From positions 157,681,973-157,745,972 of the forward strand of contig NC_133389.1 in the NCBI RefSeq assembly GCF_047511655.1: DNA of 64,000 nt, given 5' to 3'. Below are positions 48,498 to 60,171 of the stretch, in pieces. Position 1 is the first letter of the stretch. Each line of letters opens with the position of its first letter. Origin of the DNA: Castor canadensis. Lineage: Eukaryota > Chordata > Mammalia > Rodentia > Castoridae. The notes below the pieces were generated by a model. It did not search any database. It was not told the DNA's origin and worked only from the letters and a program-made list of their open reading frames with translations. The position numbers were made by a program, and so were the translations under genes.

Positions 48498-51419
48498 TCT
48501 GTGCTTTAAACCTGTTGAGATTTGTTTGTAGGCTCAGGATATGTTCTGCCTTGGTTCATGTTTTGTATGTATTTTGAAGAACAGTACATTCTACATTGTT
48601 GCATGAAGTCTTCTGTAAATGTCTGTTAGATGCTGTTGGTTGATTGGTTGATAGCATTGTTGAGTTCCTCTATATCCTTGCTGATTATATGCCTAGTTGT
48701 TTTATCAATTGTTGACAAAGGGATGTTGAAGTTTCTAGATGGATTTGCCCCTTTTTATTCTATGGATTTTTCTTTACATATTTTGCAGCTCTATTTTTTT
48801 GATGCTACACATTTAGTATAACTTTGTCTTCTTGGTGAAGTCACCCTTTTGTCATTATGTAATGTCCCTCTTGGTCTCTGGTAATTTTGTTTGCTCTGAA
48901 CTCTACTTTATTTGGTACTAACATTGCTGGTGAAATGGAGGTTCCATCTTGTTACTGCTTAGTAGAGGTAGAAGTTTAGGTTCCCCAGTCATTGATCATT
49001 GGCATCCAAGGTGGTTTGCTCCTTATTATTGATGGGTGGAAGGGATGAGTTCTGCCCTCTAGCATCTCCACCGACACCACAATGGGGGTAGTCTTGTTAT
49101 CCCCAAGCTAAATTCCACTAAGCTTTCTCTAACACCACCACAGAAGAGAAACAGAGGCCCATCTTGTTTCTATCAGGTGGGGGTGGGGTGCCAACGTAAT
49201 TTCTACTGACATGCAAGTTGGAAGGAGGGAGGAAGAGAGCACCTGGGGTCTTGTTAGACTAGTGTAGGTGAATATTTTGTGTTTCTATTTTCTCTCAAAC
49301 CATTCTGGAAGACTGTCAGGGGGCCTCCATACAGCCTTGTGTAGGTACAAGTCTCGGCTCCCTACTTGGTCTTTGCTGGTGTGGTTTGTGAGATGTTTGG
49401 CTTGGGTCAGACTATCAGTTTCTAAAAGTTTCATGTCTTGTCAGGTTGTCTTTTTCATTCCTTAGCTATAGAAAGCAGACTTTTCATGACTCCAGTTTGT
49501 TCATGCATGTTAGTATTTCATTGTTTTCAGCTACTTTGACTATAGGTTGGTGATGTATGAGTCAAAAGGAAAATACAGGGAGTTTACCACTGTGTCATTC
49601 TTTAAGATCTGAGATCTCTGCTTGGTCTGCTTCCTTCTTTTCACCTCTCAGAATCTCTTTAATGTTCATTTTCTTTAAAATATTCAGGATTTTTAGCAGC
49701 ACTTTCTGGTATAATCGGGGAAAGTTACACCTACTCCATCATGTCATAAGTGAAAGTTCCACAGTGCTTCTTTTTAAATCCATCTAATTTATGAATTCAT
49801 GTTTACTTACAAATGGAATACATATAAGCAATGTGATTATGAAGATTTTAATATTAACAATTGGTATCTATAATGACTTTAGAGGCTTTCAATAAAATAC
49901 AAATTATCAAATTAGTGCTTCTGTTACTATATGACATTAGAATTCAATATTTTACTTCAAATCATAAATGACCACTTGCCTGGGACAAATTACTAATGTG
50001 TTTTTCCAAATGTAACATTTTGTTTTGGATAAAATTATCATTTTTGAAATAATAGACATTGAATAGGAATACTCTTCTTCTGTTTTAAGTACACCATCAT
50101 TTTAATGTCACTCTATGATAAAGAACACTTGTATCCACAATGAAGAAGAGAACACACTATAAAGGAAACTGACCTTTTTTTTGCATTTTCACTGGAAATG
50201 ACTGAAGATCAATTTAACAGATCAATCACAAGTTAGCACATTCTAATCAAACTCTTCTGAATGAACTGGTCACTCTTTTTAGAACAAAATATCTTTAAAA
50301 GCTATAATTTATAAGATGCTTATGTTCCTGAACAGTTTATCCCCATAAAAGAGCTGCACCTGTGCAAATGGAAACAAAAATGAATGTGTTTAAGTAAAAA
50401 AAGAATACAAGGGGTGATTTCAAACGTTCACATTTGATAATTGAAGTAAAATTTCTCTGAATCAAATTTATAGTTCCAAAATTTGGTTAAAGCTTACCCT
50501 GTGTTTTCTAGGATTAAAGTAAAAAAAAGAAAGTAAACATCCCACATGGTGGAGGCGGGGTGGAAGGATTTGAATGGTACCTGACTGTTCCTCAAGGATG
50601 AATGGGACAGAGCCATTTCTTTCTGTCACACCCACTCAAGTGACTCATTTGTTTCCATTTCATTATCTTTTTGGTAGGTGTAATTCTATGGTTTACTTTT
50701 AGTGTAGCTACTTCAAACCATGTTGTGTTATTCTGACAGCTAAAATCCTGGTGTACATTCTTATCCCTCAAATTAGTTTTTGCTTAACCCTTCTTCCTAA
50801 AAGTAGTTGAAATAAATGTGAGCATTGAGCTATGAACATAATCCAGAAATCTCCCAAAATACACATTACTATTCACTGAGCTTTACTTTGTGCTATAATT
50901 GTATTAGAAAATAATAAAACATATCTTTTCAGGAATATGATAATTTTTGATACTAAAATTAGTTCTTATGTTAGTTTTTAGTATCATTTATTTTAGATGA
51001 CTCTTCCAATATATCATTTTATGTATCATTTGAAATCATAATTATCAATAAAATCTCTAAGTATATTCTTATGGCCAGTGATGTAAACATATTTATATTT
51101 CTACTTTTCAGTTCCTAATGTCTATTATTGCATAACATAAAAAGGCTTGTTTTCTCACTTTCCTTAAAGAATAATTCTAGAGACTAAGCATATTTGCAGC
51201 TTGAAATTAAAGATTTGGGATTTGCAAAAGATTGTATTATTGGGAATTTGTCACTGAGGTAAATTGGTTTTATGATCTTGATTCTAGAATCTTGAAGTTC
51301 CTAACAGTAAGCAGCAATGAGAAACTGTGAACGCTGTTATTAATAAATCTACAGAGAATACAATAGTTAGTAGTCTTTTACTAGAAAATATATGACCACC
51401 TTCAGAGAATTGTTATTTA

Positions 51420-52361
51420 CAAATTTTTTGCTACTTCCCTTTAAGATATAGAGATTGATTCTCCTTTCCTTGAATGAGTGTTGATGACTTACTTTTAACA
51501 AATAGAATATGGTGGACCTTGTTGGGAACCAAAAGCCACAGTGACAAGGTCGCTGTGGCTTAGCAGCATTCTGACAAGGTAGGAATCTGCAGGTGCACCA
51601 TGCCTCTATCATGGTGGGAAGGAACGCTAAATGGTTTCCCTTGACTGAAAAGAAGTTTATACTTAGTTAAGGACACTGGCAGTAAACAATACAGGATGGC
51701 AAAAACAGAAAGGTTGTAACTAGGTCAGAGTGTTTTGATGTTTAAGTCTCTTGCTCTTTTGTATAAAGCTTGCTGAGAAAAATAAAATTTTTGCCAGTTG
51801 GTCATCAGCCTTCTGGCCCTCTCAATATGTGTTTTGTCATTCCCTTCCTGAGTGAGTGAGACCCTTTGTGTGTCCTGTCTTGTTCATTCCTGCCCTGAGC
51901 CCTTTTGGGTCAAGGACCTCTGAGATCCAGGCAGGATGTGACTATCATAACACCTGAGACTAGGTCAACAGAGCAGTATGGACTCCTTCCTGCCTGCCTT
52001 ATGGAATCACTCCCTCTGTGGGAAGCTAGTTGCCCTGTTATAAAGACACTCAGACACCATATGGAAAGAACCATAAGGTGAGGTGCTGAGGCCTCCTCTT
52101 AACAACCACTGAGAAATTGAGGAATCTCTGCCAATGGCCATATAAAGGGGGGCATCTTTGGAATTGGATCCTTTCATTCCCAGATAAGGCTTCAAGTTAC
52201 ACCATCTTGATCAAAATCTTGATTGTAGCCTCATCAAGAACTCATATCTAGAATTATCCAACTGAGTATCCAACCTGTGAGAAAAATGAATGTTTCTTGT
52301 TGTTTTAAACTATGAAATTTTGGTGGTAATTTGTTATACATTCATAGGTGATAAATACAGA
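51420..52361 (+). mobile_element. MLT1-type MaLR LTR, split
   Basis: The left part (51420-51519) contains 'gattgattctcctttccttg' and 'aacaaatagaatatggtgg'. The right part (51953-52361) ends 'tgttgttttaaactatgaaattttggtgg', the MLT1 3' end. The two parts are consecutive in this LTR type and are separated by a younger LTR. It has no coding content. Confidence 0.72.
51520..51952 (+). mobile_element. Solo retroviral-type LTR, possibly class II (ERVK-like)
   Basis: A 433-bp block begins TGTTGGGAACC and ends ATAACA. It has a TATAAA-like box at 51761 and an AATAAA signal at 51780 at LTR-like spacing, followed by a T/C-rich R-U5-like part. TGTTGGG and AACA ends are common in IAP/ERVK LTRs. The flanks share only a short cct, so the target duplication is unclear. 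No internal genes are present. Confidence 0.6.
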
Positions 52362-53033
52362 TATTTCTCCTCTTCAAGATTCTGTTCCTCTGGAACCAAT
52401 TTTGTCACTAAGTGAACTTTATCATGTTAGATGGAAGTATGTCTTGTTACTGGATTCTTTGGAAATTAATTATAGTTTAAAGAAATGTGTATGGGAGCCA
52501 AGTTGACAAAGATGGATTTTGGTGACTTTGTAACATGTCAGTTTAACTACTTTAAACTTTATTTGCCAGATTTATCTTCCCTCTGCATTTCTGGTTAGGG
52601 TCAGCCATAAGAGACATTTTTCAAATGGACATTTGAGAGCAGAGATAAGTAACTGACATTTTGTTTTTGCATGCAGAAGGTCAAGGCAGGCATTTTTGTA
52701 TCTCACACACTTTTTATCTCACACACATTATTGTCCGTCTGCTGGGTCATCTCATTAGTGCTGCCCAGCGGCCTCACTTGCAACTGCTCACTCTTTTCCA
52801 GGGTCTTCCTTTAGCATTTCTGGTTCCCCTGTCAATTGTGTACTTGGTCTGTGATAAAGAGTGCCATTGCATGTCCACATCAGGATTAGAGGCGCCCAGA
52901 AAGACCTTAGGTTCTAATATGTCATGGTGGTTTTTAGCTCACACTCCAGGTTACAGCTCATTCTTACCTTTCCTCTTTTTCTATTAATCTCTCATTTCAA
53001 CTGCCTGATCTGTGCATTTCCACTTCCAGAATT

Positions 53034-53035
<2 letters not shown>

Positions 53036-53080
<45 letters not shown>
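53036..53080 (+). repeat. (AC)n microsatellite
   Basis: About 22 uninterrupted AC units, the longest perfect dinucleotide array in the window, 1.5 kb upstream of exon 2. Confidence 0.95.
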
Positions 53081-53082
<2 letters not shown>

Positions 53083-54538
53083 GAGACTTTTTAAACATCA
53101 CTCACAATTGCACAATGTCAAATCCTGTGCCAAATTATTTATTCCACCCTTATCTCCATTTCATTTTCTACAATCGATGTTAATGTTGGAGTAGTTCCTG
53201 CTTCTCTGATTGAACTTTGACCAACAGAATGGTCCTCCTCCTCCTCATCTCCTCCTTCAAGTAGGTTAGTTCTCCAACTCATGAAAATAAACTGAAGAAA
53301 TTACCAGGAGTTCCTACAAAACATGAGCACCATTAGTCTCCATGTTCAAAAATAAATTCTCATTTGCTGGGTCTGATGCATACCTCCCAAATCCATAGTT
53401 TTCCATAGGCATAAGTCAAGCACCATACTTTGAACAAACAACTGTGACTGTTGTATGACATTTAAAGTATATTTTATTGAAATTGAAGTTTTCCAATAAT
53501 AGAATTTTTTTTCCATTTTTGGTGGTTAATACCACCAAATCTAGCCAAATCTAGATAACTTTATCCAGCAGGTATTGATTATTTGCTTGGTGTATATTAG
53601 AAATATACTGTAGGGTGGGAATGGGTATCAAGATAGGTAGTGAAAAGCAGACAAGAGGAAGAAGCATGTGTGGTAGGGTCTTATTAAATACCATTATTTC
53701 TCTTATATTCCTGCAAATAGTGTTTTTTCTGACAATGCTTTCAGAAACCCTGTAATTTTCAGAGCAAACTCAGGTATAAGGAAATTTCAAATCAGTCGGG
53801 CAGTGTGATTCTGTAATTGCCTTCCTTTGGCTTCAGCCTGGCAGTTTGCTATTTTATGTATATGATATATAGGGGCCATATGCAATTTTGTGTTTTTTTC
53901 GCATGAGATTTTTTTTATTTGAAGAAAATGCACTATATAAAAATATCAAATACATTATTTTTCATATAAAATATGTAACATGTAAAAATTGAAAGTATAT
54001 GAATATGTGTGTGTCTTATCATTATAAAGTCTCATAATTAAGGCAAAAAATAAGTAGGGATCATTTGAATTAACCTGTTTATTTCATGTATGAACAAACC
54101 AAGGCCTAGAGATGGTGACTGCTTTGTGCAGGTTTTATTGCTAATATTTTTGATAGAGCTAAATTCAGTCTTCTAGTTCATTTCTATGTGCTATGTATAA
54201 CATATTGTGAGAAAAATTGATGGTATATTGGGTCTTCATTCAAGGGTATTTTCAATGTTTATTTTTTTCTAGTTGTATTTTAATGTAGCTCAATTACATT
54301 AAAATGTTCTCACATCTTCTGGTATTACATTTTTTCTTTAGATTTATCAGGTAAAATAAAATTATCTTAAAATACTATATATTCAGAGATTTTGAATTTT
54401 GATTCTGACAAAGGACTATTCAGACAGATTGATGCCAAAATTCATTTTCAATTTTGTTAAAAAGTGAAATAATGAAAGCTTGTGTCATGGCTCTTTGAAA
54501 AGATCATGGGGATGTTTGTTCTCTGTCCATTTCTGCAG

Positions 54539-54641
54539 CTGGATTCTGACGGCACTGTTACCATAGAGGAGCAGATTGTCCTTGTTATGAAAGCTAAAGT
54601 GCAATGTGAACTCAACATCACAGCTCAGCTCCAGGATGGAG
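54539..54641 (+). CDS. PTH2R: PTH2R exon 2 (start of hormone-binding domain)
   Basis: The exon encodes residues 26-59 and the first base of codon 60. It begins LDSDG after TTTCTGCAG and carries [18 protein letters not shown] and ITAQLQDG. The EEQ-to-AKVQC segment is the N-terminal helix of the class B extracellular domain that lies against bound peptide. Cys48 is the first of the six domain cysteines (expected partner Cys72). N51-I-T is an N-glycosylation sequon. The donor is G|GTAAAG. Compared with human as recalled, substitutions are conservative (for example E to D at 58). Confidence 0.96.
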
Positions 54642-55598
54642 GTAAAGACACTGAGAAAACCATGTTCCTCTTGGGTCCCCACCCCAGTATTCACAGAGAT
54701 TGCAACTTCCCCCCCTTATTTAGTGTTATAGGGAGATCCTCATCCATTGTTCCATGTTTCCATGGGGAAGGTGTGGAACAGAATAATGTTTTTTCTTCTC
54801 TCTACCCTACTTGTTGCTCTGTTCCTGTTAATGAGTTTGGGAACAGCAACTGGGCATGTGTGCACCAGGCCTCTTTTGGTGATCTGTTAGCTTGTAGGGA
54901 GCATGCATACTGCTTTGACCATGCTGCAGGCTTGAAGGTGTAGGTTCTATCCCTTGGAGATTTCCTACAGCTTTAGGTGGTGAACTCAGTTCAGAGCAAC
55001 AAATAAGCAGGCACACTTATATGCACCTAAACAATGTTCTGCAGAAAACTTTTAAAAATAAGGTATTACCATTTGCCTGACTCTTTATGCAATCTCTCAA
55101 GTACTTCTAAATTCAAGTGGGAAATGGGATATAATTTATTGAGCCCCTTAATTCCCAACAAATTGAATGCAGTAGACAATGTCCTTAAAGTTATAAGCCT
55201 ATAATAAAATATGCATTTTGGTACTGCTTATATTAGTCTTCAAATATTTAAAAAATTGGTTTAATTTCTTAATCGGTTCTGATCAGAGGTGTGGCTTTGA
55301 TAGTTCTGAGTTTAAACAATGGCATATATTATAGTCAGTTTTGATAACTGTTCCCTAAGAGTCTTCAAGGGAATGTATGTTCCTCAGTTTCTATGTACAG
55401 TGATTTACAATGTCCCATAGGTTAAGATTATTAGTCATGTGATTCACATATTCTGTATCCATAATGATTTTTTATCTAATCTTTCTCGTGATAAATATCT
55501 TAAAATATAATACTATAATGGTGAACTTTCCATTGAGAAATTCACTGGATTTTTTTTACTTTATATATTTTGAAAATATATTATTCTTTTTATCAATA

Positions 55599-55614
55599 TA
55601 AAGCAGCCTTCTTT
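55599..55614. repeat. Target-site duplication, left copy (right copy 56531-56546)
   Basis: The 16-mer taaagcagccttcttt is identical at both ends and brackets 916 bp: an L1 3' end plus about 300 bp of non-L1 DNA. Confidence 0.93.
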
Positions 55615-56530
55615 TTTTTTTTAAATAAAAAATAACATGCTCATAGAACACTTGGCTAAGAGCAAAAAAGTGGTACTGAAAAGCAGAGGTATGGATAGGG
55701 AGTGTCACAATCAGTTAATCTCAACATACAACCAGGAATTAAAAAAAAAAACACATCAAATTTAATATATGTTGTTGGAGAGTTATTTCAATGGCTGATA
55801 GCCAGTCTGATAAATATAAAGGAAGTTAACCTAGAGTAACTATTTATGAACTAAATTCCTAGTGAATACTGTTTGCTTTTCTTCTAAACATCTTTTAGTT
55901 TATCTATTCCAGGGCTTTTTTTTTTTTTTTTCATTATTCATATGTGCATACAAGGCTTGGTTCATTTCTCCCCCCTGCCCCACCCCCTCCCTTACCACCC
56001 ACTCTGCCCCCTCCCTCTCCCCCCCCTCAATACCCAGCAGAAACTATTTTGCCCTTATTTCTAATTTTGTTGTAGAGAGAGTATAAGCAATAATAGGAAG
56101 GAACAAGGGTTTTTGCTGGTTGAGATAAGGATAGCTATACAGGGCATTGACTCACATTGATTTCCTGTGCGTGGGTGTTACCTTCTAGGTTAATTCTTTT
56201 TGATCTAACCTTTTCTCTAGTTCCTGTTCCCCTTTTCCTATTGGCCTCAGTTGCTTTAAGGTATCTGCTTTAGTTTCTCTGCGTTAAGGGCAACAAATGC
56301 TAGCTAGTTTTTTAGGTGTCTTACCTATCCTCACCCCTCCCTTGTGTGCTCTCGCTTTTATCATGTGCTCATAGTCCAATCCCCTTGTTGTGTTTGCCCT
56401 TGATCTAATGTCCACATATGAGGGAGAACATACGATTTTTGGTTTTTTGAGCCAGGCTAACCTCACTCAGAATGATGTTCTCCAATTCCATCCATTTACC
56501 AGCGAATGATAACATTTCGTTCTTCTTTAT
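55615..56530 (-). mobile_element. Young L1 with apparent 3' transduction
   Basis: On the minus strand the order is truncated L1 (from 56530), 3' UTR with C-rich tract (55969-56028), first A-tail (about 55917-55931), about 294 bp of non-L1 sequence (55623-55916), and a second A-tail (about 55612-55622). A 16-bp duplication lies outside everything. This is the classic architecture of readthrough past the L1's own poly-A site followed by retrotransposition. A canonical AATAAA is not visible next to the second tail. Confidence 0.85.
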
Positions 56531-57307
56531 TAAAGCAGCCTTCTTTATGTCTAGGATACATTTGCTTTAAAACATGTAAAGTTAAAATTATTATATTAAA
56601 ATAGGAATATTCAATAATCAATAATAGTTTCTTTCTGCTTTGGTTAGTGCCTGGCATAACTTTTCCAATCATTCAAAAATATTCAATTGTGATAAAATGC
56701 ACATAACTTTCGCAAAATGAAAATTTTCTGTACATGGCTATGCAACCAACCACCAGAAAATTTTCATCTGGCAAAATTGACACTCTATACCTATTAAACA
56801 AGTCTTTATATTTTTTCCCATCTTTTTATTAAACTTTTTATATACTTGTGTTTTGGAGTATCTTTTATAAACAGGACACGTGGACTTTTTCTTATTGTCT
56901 ATTCTGATGACTTTCATCTATTAAAAACTGTTTAGTCCAATTATATTAATTGTGAGTATGCATATACAGTATTTGAATTGAACTCTACCATCTTACCTGG
57001 GCTTTTTATTTTACCAGGTCTTCCTCTGTGTTCTTTCCACTTTCCCCATTGAAAACTTCCTTTGGGTTGATTGAGGTATTTTTATCTATTTCTTTCCATC
57101 CTGCTCTGATCCCACAGCTAGTTTAGAGAATATATATTGTGTTTAATTATTTTAGTGGTTACCCTAGAATTTTAAAATAAGAAAGCTTGAAGTTTGTTAA
57201 TAACTTCAGCTTTGTAAATTGACTCAAAAGTTCTTTATTTTAAAACTGTACAAAAGTAGAATAATATTTTGAATTTATTAATTTAAGAAATTTTCTTTTT
57301 TTATATA

Positions 57308-57640
57308 ATTCTTATTAGCATGTATTAGTTGTAGAAGGGAGCTTCATTGTGACATTTTTATATGTGCTTACAATGTACTTTACTTAGATTCACCCCCTCC
57401 AGCATTCTCCCTATTTCCCCTACCCCCTTCTTAGAACACTTTTGACAGGTTTCATTATTCATTTTTATACATTTGTACAAAGTGCACTGACCATATTTGC
57501 CCTCCTTCACCCTCTCTGTTTACCCTCCCTCCTTCTATTGGCACTCCTGGATAGACTCTGTTTTACTTTCCTGTCTTTCATTTTTTAAGTGTATATTGGT
57601 TGTTCAAGGGGGTCTTGTCATGGAGAAGTTTTCCATTTTT
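57308..57640 (-). mobile_element. Older-type L1 3' end
   Basis: 'cttcattgtgacatttttatatgtgctta', then 'ttagattcaccccctcc' and 'tgttcaagggggtc' match the 3' UTR order of the copies at 646 and 36035. Confidence 0.75.
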
Positions 57641-58734
57641 GGATGCTCCTAAAATTGAGAGACATATCAAAATATTTAGGAGTGAACTATTGTACTGCCT
57701 GTAGTTTATTTTAAAATTATAGCAGAAAATAAATTAGATGAAATAAATATTATAAAATAATAACTGTCAATTCTTGATTATGAATGTGTAGTATTTTGTA
57801 TTATTTCTGAAACATTTTATAATAAAAGGACAAAAATTTTCTAATGCTTAGGAAAGAAAGGAACTATAAATACTATAGTTAAGTGTTTACCTAACTATAA
57901 AATTATTCAAGCATTTCAAAATAGAATTCATTTTGTTCTCTTTCTGAGTATGATTATGTTTTGTTATGAGTAACAGGAGAGCTGAAGAGAGAAAAAGCTA
58001 GATTCTCCAAATTTTAGGTTGTTTGGTGTAAATATCATGGTTGGACAAGCTTCTGTAATAATTAGTTTTCCTGGCTATGGAGAGGATTACAGAGTTATAA
58101 TTAGTGGTGTTAATTTATGAAGGGAGAATGGTGAGTTGTTAGGTGATTAATTAGTTTCTTGCCAAATAATGAAAGTATTTACTCACATGGCAGTCATGGA
58201 GTCCATGCTAATTAAAATCTCTGTATTTTCTGTCTGACGTCATGACTTCTGCAATCTTTTCAACCTTTTGTGAGTATTTATAGTTCGTGCTGTCAAAAAG
58301 CCACCAGAGTAATGATTATACTCTTTATAAATATTATTTGGGAAAAATATCATTTGGGGTAGTAGGCTTTCTGAATTTTGAGGGAGTATGCTTGTGTGTG
58401 CACATATGTTGGATGGTATCTTGTTGGAATTAGAAAAATGTCTTTTTTGGGAACATGGGAAAATAAATCTTTTCTGAAACAGTTTTAAACTAAGTAAACT
58501 AAGCAATTATAGAACAAGCTGGACTTTGGATTTTAGTTTTATATGAAGACTTTATCCCATCATGTGACTAACTGTTGCTCCAAACAGTGCATGACATTGA
58601 AGCATACATTTTAGGAAGACACCTAGATAGGAAAACAAGGGTATGAATCCAGGCCCAATTTAGACTATAAAGTAGATATTGGGGACAAATTGATTGAATA
58701 ATTGTGTTAACTTTCTGTTATGGTAAGAACATTT

Positions 58735-58985
58735 GTCCTGTTACTTTGGGTCCATGTCAGCACATCATGGCAAAAGCACATCATAGAGCAAAGCTACTCA
58801 ACTCATAGTTGGGAAGCACGAGAGACAGAGGGAGGGCCAAGGTCCCATTATGCCCTCTCAATGACCAGAAAGCCTCCATTTGTTTTACCTTTTAGTTTCC
58901 CCCATCTCCTAATAATTCCAAGTTTGACTAAGTTTTTTGCACATGGGTCTTTGGGAGGGACATTCCAGATCCAATCATAGCAACA
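58735..58985 (-). mobile_element. MaLR LTR remnant
   Basis: The minus-strand order of a MST/MLT1-like LTR is visible on the plus strand: 'gagagacagagggagggcc', 'catctcctaataattcc', 'gggagggacattccagatcc' and 'atcatagca'. Diverged. Confidence 0.55.
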
Positions 58986-59570
58986 GCCCAGACACGTAAA
59001 AATATGTGACTTGTTAATGACAAAGTAAATGGATAGAAAATCATATGGAATTCTATGAAGACGTAGAAGAATATTTTGGCAAGGTTGATAGACGAGATTG
59101 ATCCATTGCACTCTATCTAAAGTGAGAAGGAAAATAAACCAATAACAAGCAAACAAACAAGAACAAATGAAAAGATGTAGATGGAGCTGTGTACTAGAGG
59201 CAGGAGCCAGTAGGATGAGCTCCTGGGTTGCCTGTGATGTGTGAAGTTTAGGCTTCTATAATTTGAGCAAATTGAGGCTGTTTCCAAGAAAATATTCTCT
59301 TCTCCAAGAACAGTGTGGGCAAGGGAAGACGTTTTATTTTCTCATTCCTTCAACAATCCACGAAGCAAATCATGTATTTATTTCTGTGAGACAGGTAATT
59401 TCAGCTTTGTGCTGAATTCTTTTCTGTAGAGATCAGTGTTTGTGTAAGACTCTGCTATGCGAACTATTCAAAACTGAACAACTTGACACCGTAAACATTA
59501 GCTAAAACAAAAATCCTCAATTCAGTTGGCGTAACTGGTAACAAAATGTGTAAGAGTTCCACAGGTGGTG

Positions 59571-60171
59571 GTTGTAGCAGCAGAATAATGTACCTGCATA
59601 GATATCTGCCCCCTCATACGTGGTGTATGCATGCCTGTGTTTGCTATTTTACATGGCTGAATGGTCTTTGCAGATGGAATTAAGGTTATGGAGCTTAAAA
59701 AGTGCAGATTATTTTGGATTATCTGGGTGTGCCCAATGTAACTAATTACACAGGCCTTTAAAAATGGAAGAGGTAGGTGAAAGGATTAGGGTTGTGAAAG
59801 AAAAGGAGAGCAGACATTTGAAATGTGAGGAGGACTTAGTCTGCTTTGCTGACTCGATACAGGAAGGGGATGTGAACCAAAGAATGTGAGTATTTTCTGG
59901 AAGCTGGAAAAGGCCTTTGCTGCCAGCCAGTGAGAAAACCTCAGTTCTCTAATCACAAGAAACTAACACTGAACTGAATAAGGAAATAGGTTATCCCCCA
60001 AAGGGATCACAGTCCTGTTCAATCCTTGATTTTTGACCTTGTGAGTCCATTAACAGAGGTCTACCTGAGCCTGCTGGACTTCTGACCTACAGAAATAGTA
60101 AATCAATTTTTGTTGTTGTAAACTGTTAAATTTGTGCCAATCTGTTATATTAGCAATAGAGAACTAAGCCA
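59571..60171 (+). mobile_element. MLT1B-like MaLR LTR
   Basis: Ordered phrases are 'tttgcagatggaattaagg', 'ttttggattatctgggtg', 'tctggaagctggaaaaggc', 'ggacttctgacctacagaa' and 'ttgttgttgtaaactgtta'. It is nearly full length, with no internal retroviral sequence. Confidence 0.82.

Larger units (their letters stand above)
45441..49770 (-). mobile_element. Old L1M-type element with four later insertions
   Basis: Old minus-strand L1 sequence is recognisable at 45441-45700 (3'-end-like), 45960-46156, 46738-46800, 47063-47280, 48500-48960 (endonuclease region) and 48960-49770 (5' UTR-like, ending 'cacctactccatcatgtc'). It is interrupted by a young L1 (46172-46722), a SINE (46868-47062) and an intermediate L1 (47290-48497). 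The L1 at 42856 abuts its left end. The identity of 45700-45960 is uncertain. Confidence 0.65.
17339..54538 (+). other. PTH2R: PTH2R intron 1 (37.2 kb)
   Basis: The intron starts with GTAAGA and ends with a pyrimidine-rich tract and CAG before exon 2. It is filled mostly by nested transposable elements. Stretches where I recognise nothing beyond unique-looking AT-rich DNA are 17540-18230, 18745-19250, 19920-21160, 22980-23745, 30241-31273, 33509-36030, 36963-38354, 39103-39660, 41102-42084, 49780-51400 and 52362-54538. No additional exon could be supported in these gaps. Confidence 0.9.

Noticed and set aside
54482..54943. 153-codon plus-strand frame as an independent gene
   Set aside because: It is PTH2R exon 2 read through both splice sites; only residues matching 54539-54641 have homology.
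57000..57300. Additional PTH2R exon in intron 2
   Set aside because: No frame with receptor similarity, and exons 2 and 3 already join in phase with a continuous domain.
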